NCBI RefSeq assembly: GCF_008122505.1
Contig: NZ_VSSB01000002.1
Span: forward strand, 62,001-126,000
Reading direction: 5' to 3'
From: Agromyces mariniharenae
Lineage (GTDB): Bacteria; Actinomycetota; Actinomycetes; Actinomycetales; Microbacteriaceae
Length of the DNA stretch: 64,000 nucleotides
The notes beneath the pieces are model-generated. The model ran no database searches. It saw only the letters and a list, made by a program, of their open reading frames with translations, and was not told where the DNA came from. Positions 1 to 8,258 of this stretch are shown here, one piece after another. Position numbers and translations under genes: made by a program. Each line of letters starts with the position of its first letter. Positions within the stretch are counted from its first letter, which is position 1.

Positions 1-1
1 C

Positions 2-715
2 GGCATCCTGTCGTCGTGGAACGTGCCCGACCAACTGCGCGAGCGCGCGCTCATCACGATCGACAAGCTCGACAAGATCGGCACCGCCGGCGTCGCGGCC
101 GAGCTCGTCGAGCTCGGGGCGGTCGACGCGTCGACGGAGGTCGCGGCGCAGCTCGAGGCGCTCACGGCCGCCGACTGGCACCTGCACGACGGCGTCGTAG
201 CCCCGCCCGCGTGGCTCGACCTCGACGCCTACCGCGACCTGCTCGCGCTGCGCGAGGCGCTGCCCGACGCGGCGATCGAGTTCGACCCCACGCTCGTGCG
301 CGGCATGGGCTACTACACCGGCACGATCTTCGAGATCGCCCACCCCGACTTCGGCTACTCCCTGGGCGGCGGCGGACGCTACGACCACATGATCGGGCGC
401 TTCCTCGGCCAGGAGGTGCCGGCGTGCGGCTTCTCGATCGGGTTCGAGCGCATCGTCGACCTCCTCGCGATCCGCGACCACTCGCGCCCGCGCGCGGTCG
501 TGCTGGTGTACGACCCCGACGTGTCCCCGTCGGAGCTGCTGCGCCTGAAGGACGAGCTCGTGTCGGGCGGCACCCGCGTGCGCCTCGAGCGCCGCGTCAA
601 GAACCTGCGCGCCCTGCTCGACCGCGTGTCGGCCGACGGCTTCGACGCGTTCGCTCAGGTCGGCGCCGACACGACGGATGCCGCCTCCCTCGCGTTCCGC
701 GACCTGTCCTCGTAG
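2..715 (+). CDS. hisS: Histidine--tRNA ligase, C-terminal part (gene starts before the window)
   Basis: This is the C-terminal end of histidyl-tRNA synthetase, which charges tRNA-His with histidine in the cytoplasm. The frame is open at the window's left edge, so the N-terminal catalytic part (motifs 1 and 2) is missing only because of the cut. The remaining part shows the histidine-binding stretch LVRGMGYYTGTIFEI, the Gly-rich GGGGRYDHMIGRFLG, and class II motif 3 (ACGFSIGFERIVDLL). A C-terminal alpha/beta anticodon-binding domain of about 80 residues follows. The stop is TAG at 713-715. An internal GTG at 23 could be mistaken for a start, but the reading frame clearly runs through it. Family assignment is certain. 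Confidence 0.96.
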   Translation, partial: GILSSWNVPDQLRERALITIDKLDKIGTAGVAAELVELGAVDASTEVAAQLEALTAADWHLHDGVVAPPAWLDLDAYRDLLALREALPDAAIEFDPTLVRGMGYYTGTIFEIAHPDFGYSLGGGGRYDHMIGRFLGQEVPACGFSIGFERIVDLLAIRDHSRPRAVVLVYDPDVSPSELLRLKDELVSGGTRVRLERRVKNLRALLDRVSADGFDAFAQVGADTTDAASLAFRDLSS

Positions 716-781
716 CCGCCACCGCGTCGCCGCGCCCGCGCTCGCCGCATCCCCGGAGTCGCTCTCCGCGCACCACTCCGC

Positions 782-838
782 CGAACCGGCGCGGATGCAG
801 GGTCCCGAGGCGCCGAACCCTGCATCAGCGCCGGTTCG
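782..838. repeat. Imperfect hairpin element, copy 1 (upstream of the DUF559-type gene)
   Basis: Two 22-nt arms (782-803 and 817-838) pair with a single mismatch and enclose a 13-nt loop. The arm core is GATGCAGGGT / ACCCTGCATC and the outermost bases are CGA / TCG. No T-run follows, so it does not look like a standard terminator. A second copy with the same arm length, loop length and orientation lies just after the next gene (1838-1894). Confidence 0.85.
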
Positions 839-906
839 ATCCAATTCGCGCCTCACCCTGTGGAGAGTCCGTTTTCCCGCCGTACGTCGACCGGCACGCT
901 GGGCGC

Positions 907-1824
907 GTGGCCCGTCGATCGCCGCTCCCGCCGTACCTCTCCGGAGCCAGCTTCAGCGTCGCGGACCACGCCTTCCACGGTGCCTCTCGCAACCGCCTCG
1001 TCGCCGCCGACATGCAGCGGCCGTTCACCGCGGTCCGTTCGGTAGGACTCGATCTCGCGGACGTGGCGGAGCGCTGCCGTGCCTACGAGCCCTTGCTCCG
1101 GCCGGGCGAGGCGTTCAGCCACCTGACTGCGGCGGAGCTGTTCGGCGTGCCGACGCCGAGTAGGTCCCACGCCCTGCATCTCTTGGCGCCGCCCGGGGCG
1201 ACGAGGGCTCGTGGGCGAGGAGTCGTCGGCCACGAGGCATCCGTCGGGGCGCCGATCGTGTTGCATCGCGATCTGCCGGTGGTCGCACCGGCCCACGTGT
1301 GGTGCCAGCTTGCGAGCGCGCTCGCTCTCGACGACCTGATCGCCGTTGGCGATGCGATCGTCACTGGGCGACGGAGGGGTGTGGTGCGTGCTCCTGCACT
1401 CGCATCGCTGCGCGATCTCCGAAGCGCGGTCGATGCATGGGGATCCCGTCGCGGAGCGCGAGCGCTTGCGTCCGCTCTGCCGCGCGTACGCGTCGGCGCG
1501 GAGTCGAGACGTGAGACGCACACGCGGCTGGTCCTGGTCGACGCGGGTCTGCCGGAGCCGATCCCCAACCCGCCGATCCGGCTCGCGAACGGCGAAGTGC
1601 GGCATCCGGATCTCGCCTACGTCCAGTGGCGCATCGCGTTCGAGTACCTCGGCGACCGGCACCGTGACGATCGGTCGCGGTGGCAGGGGGACATCCGTCG
1701 GCGACGGGAGTTCGAGCGCAGCGGCTGGCGGGTGATCGACGTGACTGCGGACGATCTCGGCCCGGCCCGTCTCGAGTTCCTCGCGTCAGTGCGTGGGCTC
1801 CTGGCGACGATCGGGCGGTCGTGA
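907..1824 (+). CDS. DUF559-type (Vsr-like, PD-(D/E)XK fold) protein
   Basis: A 305-residue protein from a GTG start; the longer upstream open frame overlaps hisS and is not believable. The N-terminal two thirds resemble the AbiEi-like winged-helix proteins common in Microbacteriaceae. The C-terminal 110 residues carry the DUF559/Vsr-like nuclease pattern: a Glu/Arg helix (SRRETHTRLVLVDAGLPEP), then VRHPDLAY, then AFEYLGDRHR, then a GWRVIDVTADDL ending. In family members the third element is usually EYDG; here the Asp is Leu, so nuclease activity is not assured. No toxin or antitoxin partner adjoins it. It is bracketed by two copies of the same hairpin element (782-838 and 1838-1894), which ties gene and repeats together. 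Codon use is more relaxed than in the neighbours hisS and eno. The cellular role is unknown. Confidence 0.75.
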   Translation: MARRSPLPPYLSGASFSVADHAFHGASRNRLVAADMQRPFTAVRSVGLDLADVAERCRAYEPLLRPGEAFSHLTAAELFGVPTPSRSHALHLLAPPGATRARGRGVVGHEASVGAPIVLHRDLPVVAPAHVWCQLASALALDDLIAVGDAIVTGRRRGVVRAPALASLRDLRSAVDAWGSRRGARALASALPRVRVGAESRRETHTRLVLVDAGLPEPIPNPPIRLANGEVRHPDLAYVQWRIAFEYLGDRHRDDRSRWQGDIRRRREFERSGWRVIDVTADDLGPARLEFLASVRGLLATIGRS

Positions 1825-1837
1825 CGTCGAAAGGCGC

Positions 1838-1894
1838 CGATCCGTCGTAGATGCACGGTCCCGGTCGAACGAACCCTGCATCTGCGACGGCTCG
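1838..1894. repeat. Imperfect hairpin element, copy 2 (downstream of the DUF559-type gene)
   Basis: Again two 22-nt arms (1838-1859, 1873-1894) around a 13-nt loop, with three non-Watson-Crick positions, one of them a G-U. The core GATGCACGGT / ACCCTGCATC and the loop edges CCCG...CGA match copy 1, in direct orientation. Right arms agree at 19 of 22 positions and left arms at 17 of 22. It begins 14 bases after the gene's stop. Confidence 0.85.
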
Positions 1895-1933
1895 GTGAGC
1901 GGATGCCGCGGTGCGATGTGCGGCGCGAGCGAG

Positions 1934-1959
1934 CGGATGCCGCGCGCCCGCGGCATCCG
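1934..1959. repeat. Perfect 11-bp inverted repeat made of the GGATGCCGCG word
   Basis: CGGATGCCGCG and its complement CGCGGCATCCG are separated by four bases. This is the intergenic, palindromic form of a word repeated all through the window. It sits about 90 bp before eno and could fold as a hairpin. Confidence 0.8.
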
Positions 1960-1976
1960 CGGCACGTCACGCGTGA

Positions 1977-3332
<1,356 letters not shown>

Positions 3333-3349
3333 GCAGACAGAGGTCATGA

Positions 3350-3375
3350 CGGGGGCGGCCGTGGGGCCGCCCCCG
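3350..3375 (+). terminator. Intrinsic terminator after eno
   Basis: An 11-bp perfect GC stem (CGGGGGCGGCC / GGCCGCCCCCG) with a 4-nt loop is followed by TTCTCCTTT. It starts 17 bases after the eno stop. Confidence 0.85.
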
Positions 3376-3405
3376 TTCTCCTTTCCGGGTCGGTGAGGAG
3401 GGGCG

Positions 3406-4332
3406 ATGCAACCCGATGCTCCGCGCCCTACGCGCTCGTCGGGCGTGCCGCGCCGGCCCGCCGTCCCCGGTCGTCCGGGCGCGGTTCCCGGTGCATCGAA
3501 GTCGGATGCCGCAGCGAAGCCGAAGCCGACGACGGCACCGAAGATCTCGAAGGCGGATGCCGCGAAGAGTACCGCGGCGAAGGGCGCCGCCCCCAAGGGC
3601 GCCGTCCCCAAGGGCGCCGTCCCGAGGGGCAACGCGGCGAAGGGCACCGCGACGACCGGATCGAAGGCTTCGGCGTCGAAGCCGGCCAAGGGCGGGGCGG
3701 CCTCCGCGAAGGCAACCACGTCCGCGAAGGGCTCGACGTCGGCATCCGCGTCGAAGACCTCACGCCCGGCTCGCGGCGGCAACGGCTCGACCCGCCCGCC
3801 AAGGGCCCGCTCGAAGGCGAGGTCGGGCGGAGCAGCGTCGACCGACCGCGCGGGGTGGCTCAGCGGCATCCGATTCTCAGGGTTCTCGCTCATCATGATG
3901 GGTGTGCTCGTGCTCGCGGTGGTGGTGCTCGCGCCGACGATCGCGGCGTTCGCGCAGCAGCGCCAACAGATCGCGGAGCTGCGCGCCGCCGTCTCCGCGC
4001 AGGAGGCGGAGGTGCAGCGCCTGCGCGACGGACGCGAACGCTGGAACGACGAGACGTTCATCATGACCCAGGCCCGCGAGCGGCTGTACTACGTGATGCC
4101 GGGCGAGGTGAGCTACCTCGTCATCGACGACCGCTCAGAGGCGGCGAAGGCGGATGCAACCGCCGCCGTCTCGGCCGAGGTGACCGAATCGAAGGGCGAC
4201 TGGATGCGCACCCTGCTGGACTCCGTGATGACCGCGGGGCTCGCTCCTGCGCCGACGGATCCGACGGATGCACCCGTCGAGACGCCCGCTGACGCGCCGG
4301 TGGGCGCGCCGGCCGAGGGGAGCGGACGATGA
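3406..4332 (+). CDS. Septum formation initiator family protein (FtsB/DivIC-like) with a long Lys/Ala/Pro-rich N-terminus
   Basis: A 308-residue bitopic membrane protein. Residues 1-150 are low complexity, rich in Lys, Ala, Ser and Pro with repeated AAKG/PKGAVPKG units, and probably cytoplasmic and disordered. A membrane segment follows (about 160-182, LIMMGVLVLAVVVLAPTIAA). Next comes a coiled coil (QQRQQIAELRAAVSAQEAEV) and the family's conserved NDETFIMTQARERLYYVMPGE. The tail is Ala/Pro/Asp-rich. FtsB/DivIC proteins join the FtsQ-FtsL division complex. The ordinary family length is 100-200, so the N-terminal extension is notable but common in Microbacteriaceae. Its TGA overlaps the next gene's ATG (ATGA), so the two are probably translationally coupled. 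Confidence 0.88.
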   Translation: MQPDAPRPTRSSGVPRRPAVPGRPGAVPGASKSDAAAKPKPTTAPKISKADAAKSTAAKGAAPKGAVPKGAVPRGNAAKGTATTGSKASASKPAKGGAASAKATTSAKGSTSASASKTSRPARGGNGSTRPPRARSKARSGGAASTDRAGWLSGIRFSGFSLIMMGVLVLAVVVLAPTIAAFAQQRQQIAELRAAVSAQEAEVQRLRDGRERWNDETFIMTQARERLYYVMPGEVSYLVIDDRSEAAKADATAAVSAEVTESKGDWMRTLLDSVMTAGLAPAPTDPTDAPVETPADAPVGAPAEGSGR

Positions 4333-4889
4333 GGCCGCCGTTCCCGCCCGTGAGCGAGCGCGACATCCGGATCGTCTCGGCGCAGCTGGGCCGCCGGGCC
4401 CGCGACGTCGTCGGCATCCCCGCTCGCTGCGTGTGCGGCGCGCCCACCGTGGTCGCGACGCGGCCGCGCCTCTCCGACGGAACGCCGTTCCCCACCTTCT
4501 ACTACCTGACGCACCCCGTCGCGACGGCGGCGATGTCGTTCCTCGAGGCCGCGCAGGTCATGGTCGAGTGCAACGAGCTGCTCGCGGCCGACGCCGACGT
4601 GCGCGCCGGCTACGAGCAGGCGCACGTCGACTACCTCGCCGACCGCGAGTCGATCGAGGTCGTGGCCGAGCTCGCCGGCATCTCGGCGGGCGGGATGCCG
4701 ACGCGCGTGAAGTGCCTCCACGCCCTCGCCGCCCACGCGCTCTCGGCCGGCCCGGGCGCGAACCCGATCGGCGACCTCGCGCTCGAGCGCTCGACGTGGA
4801 CGCCCGACGTGTGCCAGTGCCCCGACTACGGCGTCGACGTGCCCGACCCCGAGGACCCCGCGGACGACGACACCGGAGGGCGCGCGTGA
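4329..4889 (+). CDS. DUF501 domain protein
   Basis: A 186-residue soluble protein of the DUF501 family, found almost always between the ftsB-like gene and a phosphatase or protease gene in Actinobacteria; function unknown. Conserved features visible are the N-terminal GRRARDVVGIPARCVCGAP with paired Cys, TFYYLTHPVATAAMSFLEA, and the C-terminal RVKCLHALAAHALSAGPGANP followed by CQCPDYG. The clustered Cys and His suggest a metal site, which is inference. The start overlaps the preceding stop by ATGA and the stop overlaps the following GTG, so it sits in the middle of a coupled three-gene unit. Confidence 0.93.
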   Translation: MRPPFPPVSERDIRIVSAQLGRRARDVVGIPARCVCGAPTVVATRPRLSDGTPFPTFYYLTHPVATAAMSFLEAAQVMVECNELLAADADVRAGYEQAHVDYLADRESIEVVAELAGISAGGMPTRVKCLHALAAHALSAGPGANPIGDLALERSTWTPDVCQCPDYGVDVPDPEDPADDDTGGRA

Positions 4890-6166
4890 CGCGTCGCGTC
4901 CGTCGTCCCCTCGCCGTCGTGGCGCGGGCGGCCGCCGTCGCCACCGTGGCGACGACGATCGCGCTCGTGGGCGCGGCACCAGCGCACGCGGACACCGTGC
5001 GCGACCTCGAGTACTGGCTCACCGACTACGGCTTCACCACCGCCTGGAACACCACCCGCGGCGAGGGCGTCACGGTCGCGATCATCGACACGGGCGTGAA
5101 CGGCAACGTCGCCGAGCTCAGGGGCGCGGTCGTCGGCGGCACGGATGTCTCGGGCATCGGCAGCCCCGACGGGCAGACCCCCGTCGGCGACGACCCGAAC
5201 CACGGCACGATGGTCGCGTCGCTCCTCGCCGGTCGCGGCACGGGCGAGGGCAACGGCGTGATCGGCATCGCCCCGCAGGCCGACCTGCTCACCGTCTCGG
5301 TGGCGTTCGGGCAGGACACCGGCGCCGAGAAGTCGAACGACGACCAGATCGCCGAGGCCGTGAAATGGGCCGTCGACAGCGGCGCGGACGTCATCAACAT
5401 GTCGCTCACGCGCAACACCCGCGACTGGCCCGAGAGCTGGGACGAGGCGTTCCTCTACGCGTTCGAGCACGACGTCGTGATCGTCGCCGCGGCCGGCAAC
5501 CGGGGGAGCGGCACGAGCGAGGTGGGCGCGCCGGCGACGATCCCGGGCGTGCTCACGGTGGCGGGCGTTGACAAGGAGAAGAACGCGAGCTTCGACGCGA
5601 GCTCGCAGGGCATCACCATCGCGGTCGCCGCACCGAGCGAGGACCTCGTCGGCGTGCTGCCCGACGGCAGCTATGTGCAGTGGAGCGGCACCAGCGCGGC
5701 GGCCCCGATCGTGTCGGGCCTCGCGGCGCTCGTGCGCAGCGAGTATCCCGAGCTGAGCGCGGCCAACGTCATCGAACGACTCATTCGGACGGCCGATCCG
5801 CACGGACAGTCGGTGCCGAGTCCGCTCTACGGATGGGGCATCATCGACCCCGTCCCGGCGCTCACGGCCGACGTGCCCGAGATCGAGGACAACCCGCTCG
5901 GCAGCCTCGCAGCGTGGATCACCCTGCACCGGCGGGCGGATGCCCCGACCTCCGAGGGCGGCGACGAATCCCAGGAGGTCGTGCCGATCGCCGACCCACC
6001 GCTGCCGCGATCCGACGAGGCGAAGACCCTCCTGCCGACGGCATGGACGCTCGCCTATATCACGGTGCCGCTCTCGTTGGTCGCCGGATTTGGTACGCTA
6101 GCAGCGCTGTTGGGCATCGGCGCCACTCGGCATACCAGGCGGACTGTCCGCACTCGCGAGCAGTGA
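4886..6166 (+). CDS. Secreted, membrane-anchored S8 subtilase-family serine protease (mycosin-like architecture)
   Basis: A 426-residue extracytoplasmic serine protease. The GTG start overlaps the DUF501 stop (GTGA) and gives an Arg-rich, Ala-rich signal peptide ending in AAPAHA, with cleavage near residue 35. The catalytic triad is visible: Asp68 in VAIIDTGV, His106 in DPNHGTMVASLLAG, and Ser in SGTSAAAPIVSGLAAL. A C-terminal membrane segment (about 390-412, WTLAYITVPLSLVAGFGTLA) is followed by a short basic tail, so the enzyme is tethered outside. Signal peptide plus catalytic domain plus C-terminal anchor is the layout of mycosins of type VII secretion, but no ESX genes lie near. Substrate unknown. 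Confidence 0.92.
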   Translation: MTRRVRRPLAVVARAAAVATVATTIALVGAAPAHADTVRDLEYWLTDYGFTTAWNTTRGEGVTVAIIDTGVNGNVAELRGAVVGGTDVSGIGSPDGQTPVGDDPNHGTMVASLLAGRGTGEGNGVIGIAPQADLLTVSVAFGQDTGAEKSNDDQIAEAVKWAVDSGADVINMSLTRNTRDWPESWDEAFLYAFEHDVVIVAAAGNRGSGTSEVGAPATIPGVLTVAGVDKEKNASFDASSQGITIAVAAPSEDLVGVLPDGSYVQWSGTSAAAPIVSGLAALVRSEYPELSAANVIERLIRTADPHGQSVPSPLYGWGIIDPVPALTADVPEIEDNPLGSLAAWITLHRRADAPTSEGGDESQEVVPIADPPLPRSDEAKTLLPTAWTLAYITVPLSLVAGFGTLAALLGIGATRHTRRTVRTREQ

Positions 6167-6200
6167 TCGCAAGCAACAGATACTGAGGAGTCCATTCACC

Positions 6201-7652
6201 GTGCCCAAGATTCTCATCGTCGGTGGCGGCTATGCGGGGTTCTACACAGCGTGGAAGCTCGAGAAGTGGCTGCGCGCGGGCGAGGCCGAGGTCACGATCG
6301 TCGACCCGCTCCCGTACATGACGTACCAGCCGTTCCTCCCCGAGGTCGCCGCGGGCTCGATCGAGCCCCGTCACGCGGTCGTCTCGCAGCGCCGGCACCT
6401 GAAGAAGACCAACGTCGTCACGGCCAAGGTCACCCGCATCGACCACGCGTCGAAGACGGCCACGATCACGCCCGAGCTGGGTGAGCCGTGGGAGTTCGAG
6501 TACGACGTCGTCGTCGTCACGGGCGGCGCCGTGTCGCGCACCTTCCCGATCCCCGGCATCGCCGAGAACGCGATCGGGCTGAAGGCCATCGAGGAGGCCG
6601 TCGCGATCCGCGACCGCGTGCTCAGCAACTTCGACAAGGCGGCGAACCTCCCGCCCGGCCCCGAGCGCGAGCGCCTGCTCACGTTCGTCGTCGTCGGCGG
6701 CGGCTTCGCGGGCATCGAGGTGTTCGCCGAGCTCCGCTCGTTCGCCAGCGCGCTGCTCGAGTACTACCCGCAGCTCACGTTCGACGAGACGCACTTCCAC
6801 CTCATCGAGGCCATGGGCCGCATCATGCCCGAGGTGTCGCTCGAGACCAGCCACTGGGTGATCAAGCACCTCGCGCAGCGCGGTGCCGAGATCCACCTCG
6901 ACACGCAGCTCACGAGCGCGGTCGACGGCAAGATCGAGCTCTCGACGGGCGAGACCTTCGAGTCCGACCTCATCGTCTGGACCGCGGGTGTCATGGCCAA
7001 CCCCGCGATCGTGCGCTCGAGCGACCTTCCCGTCGAGGAGCGCGGCCGCGTCATGACGCGCGCCGACCTCCGCGTCGGCGACGAAGACGACTTCGTGCCC
7101 GACGCATGGGCGGCCGGCGACATCGCCGCCGTGCCCGACCTGTCGGGCGGTGGCGTGGGCGGCTACTGCGTGCCGAACGCGCAGCACGCCGTGCGCCAGG
7201 GCAAGCTCCTCGCGAAGAACATCGTCGCGGTCCTTCGCGGTGAGGAGCCGAAGGAGTACTTCCACAAGAACCTCGGTGCGGTCGCCGGTCTCGGCATCGG
7301 CTCGGGCGTGTTCCAGTCGGGCAAGCTCGCGCTCAAGGGCCTCATCGCCTGGTTCGCGCACCGCGGCTACCACGGCCTCGCCATGCCCAGCTGGGAGCGC
7401 AAGTTCCGCGTGTTCTGGGGCTGGTGGAACAACTTCTGGCTCGGCCGCGACATCGTGTCGCTCTCGGCGCTGCAGCAGCCGCGTGCCCAGTTCGAGCTGT
7501 TCGCCGCGCGCCCGAAGCCGCCGGCCGCCGCCGCGCCCGCACCGGCTCCCGCCGTGGCATCCGGCAAGGCCGCACCGAAGGCCGTGAAGGCCCCGGCCGA
7601 GGCCAAGCCCGCGAAGGCCGATGCGAAGGCCGAGCCGGTCGCCGCCAAGTGA
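6201..7652 (+). CDS. ndh: Type II NADH dehydrogenase-like NAD(P)/FAD-dependent oxidoreductase
   Basis: A 483-residue flavoprotein that probably passes electrons from NADH to menaquinone at the inner face of the membrane without pumping protons. Two Rossmann motifs are visible: ILIVGGGYAGFYTAW at the start (FAD) and FVVVGGGFAGIEVFAELR about residue 160 (NADH). The quinone-side GGxGGYCVPNAQHAVRQG and the amphipathic FWGWWNNFWLGRDIVS membrane-binding helix fit NDH-2. The last 45 residues are an Ala/Pro/Lys-rich tail beyond the usual family end. GTG start with GAGGAG 11-16 bases upstream. It stands alone after the protease and is followed by a hairpin and a tRNA. Confidence 0.9.
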   Translation: MPKILIVGGGYAGFYTAWKLEKWLRAGEAEVTIVDPLPYMTYQPFLPEVAAGSIEPRHAVVSQRRHLKKTNVVTAKVTRIDHASKTATITPELGEPWEFEYDVVVVTGGAVSRTFPIPGIAENAIGLKAIEEAVAIRDRVLSNFDKAANLPPGPERERLLTFVVVGGGFAGIEVFAELRSFASALLEYYPQLTFDETHFHLIEAMGRIMPEVSLETSHWVIKHLAQRGAEIHLDTQLTSAVDGKIELSTGETFESDLIVWTAGVMANPAIVRSSDLPVEERGRVMTRADLRVGDEDDFVPDAWAAGDIAAVPDLSGGGVGGYCVPNAQHAVRQGKLLAKNIVAVLRGEEPKEYFHKNLGAVAGLGIGSGVFQSGKLALKGLIAWFAHRGYHGLAMPSWERKFRVFWGWWNNFWLGRDIVSLSALQQPRAQFELFAARPKPPAAAAPAPAPAVASGKAAPKAVKAPAEAKPAKADAKAEPVAAK

Positions 7653-7679
7653 CCCCGGTCTCCGCGAAGTAGTGTTGAC

Positions 7680-7707
7680 GCGGCGTCGCCCTTCGGGGCG
7701 GCGCCGC
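7680..7707 (+). terminator. UUCG-capped hairpin between ndh and the tRNA
   Basis: Twelve-base arms (7680-7691 and 7696-7707, one G-U pair) close a TTCG tetraloop. No T-run follows. The 3' arm ends exactly one base before the tRNA acceptor stem, so it could be the ndh terminator, a processing guide for the tRNA 5' end, or both. Confidence 0.6.
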
Positions 7708-7781
7708 GCTCCCGTAGCCCAACTGGCAGAGGCAGGCGACTTAAACTCGCCGAAGTCTGGGTTCGAATCCCAGCGGGAGCA
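7708..7781 (+). tRNA. tRNA with anticodon UAA (reads UUA, nominally Leu) but class I shape
   Basis: A full cloverleaf can be drawn. Acceptor GCTCCCG/CGGGAGC is 7 bp; the D arm has a 3-bp stem; the anticodon stem GGCGA/TCGCC holds loop CTTAAAC, giving anticodon UAA at 7742-7744. The variable region is only GAAGT; the T stem CTGGG/CCCAG has loop TTCGAAT; the discriminator is A at 7781. CCA is not encoded. Bacterial tRNA-Leu normally has a long extra arm (class II), which is absent here, so charging with Leu is not self-evident. No clear promoter is seen between the preceding hairpin and the gene. Confidence 0.88.
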
Positions 7782-7970
7782 CCGTGATCGGTCCCCTCGG
7801 ATCCGGGGAATCATGCGGGAGTCGGGTTGGTCAGGCCTCCGCCGATGGGGCAACCGGCGATACTTTGGCAACAACTGCGGCCGAGCGCTCACGACTGGAC
7901 GCAGCTTGATCCGTGCACCTGCATGGACAAGCTACCGACGCATCCGAGATGCCATTCATCTCGTGTTCGA

Positions 7971-8219
7971 TTGACGACCACCCGCATGCAAGGTGAAACT
8001 CCCACCATCCAGACACCGGACGAAGAGCGCGAACTCGCCGAGGTGATCGATCGTCTGATCACGAGATTCCCCGCGGCGCGTCGGGCGGAGGTCGAAGGCG
8101 CGGTGACGGTGGAGTACCTCGCCCTTGACGGCAACCGCGTGCGCGACTTCGTTCCCGTTCTCGTCGAGAAACAGGCCAAGAAGCGGCTCGAGAAGGCTGA
8201 CGGCGACACGAAAGACTGA
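7971..8219 (+). CDS. Small three-helix-bundle-type protein (paralogue 1 of 3)
   Basis: A small acidic protein predicted as three amphipathic helices: TPDEERELAEVIDRLITRFP, RAEVEGAVTVEYLALDG, VRDFVPVLVEKQAKKRLEKA. It matches the protein at 22449-22697 nearly throughout and is related to the one at 35217-35558. It resembles small actinobacterial proteins annotated as three-helix-bundle dimerisation domains of unknown function. From a TTG start both close paralogues are exactly 82 residues and align from their first residue (LTTT / LTDT), while internal ATGs fall at different places; I therefore prefer TTG, with ATG 7986 as the alternative. No Shine-Dalgarno is obvious. Confidence 0.7.
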   Translation: MTTTRMQGETPTIQTPDEERELAEVIDRLITRFPAARRAEVEGAVTVEYLALDGNRVRDFVPVLVEKQAKKRLEKADGDTKD

Positions 8220-8258
8220 CCAGCGCCTGCCCCGGTCGTCGCTACTGGCACGAACCGT

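Noticed and set aside
16..906. Long + strand frame running from the window start through hisS into the DUF559-type gene
   Set aside because: It is Arg/Pro-rich shadow sequence over hisS; only the part from GTG 907 has protein-like character.
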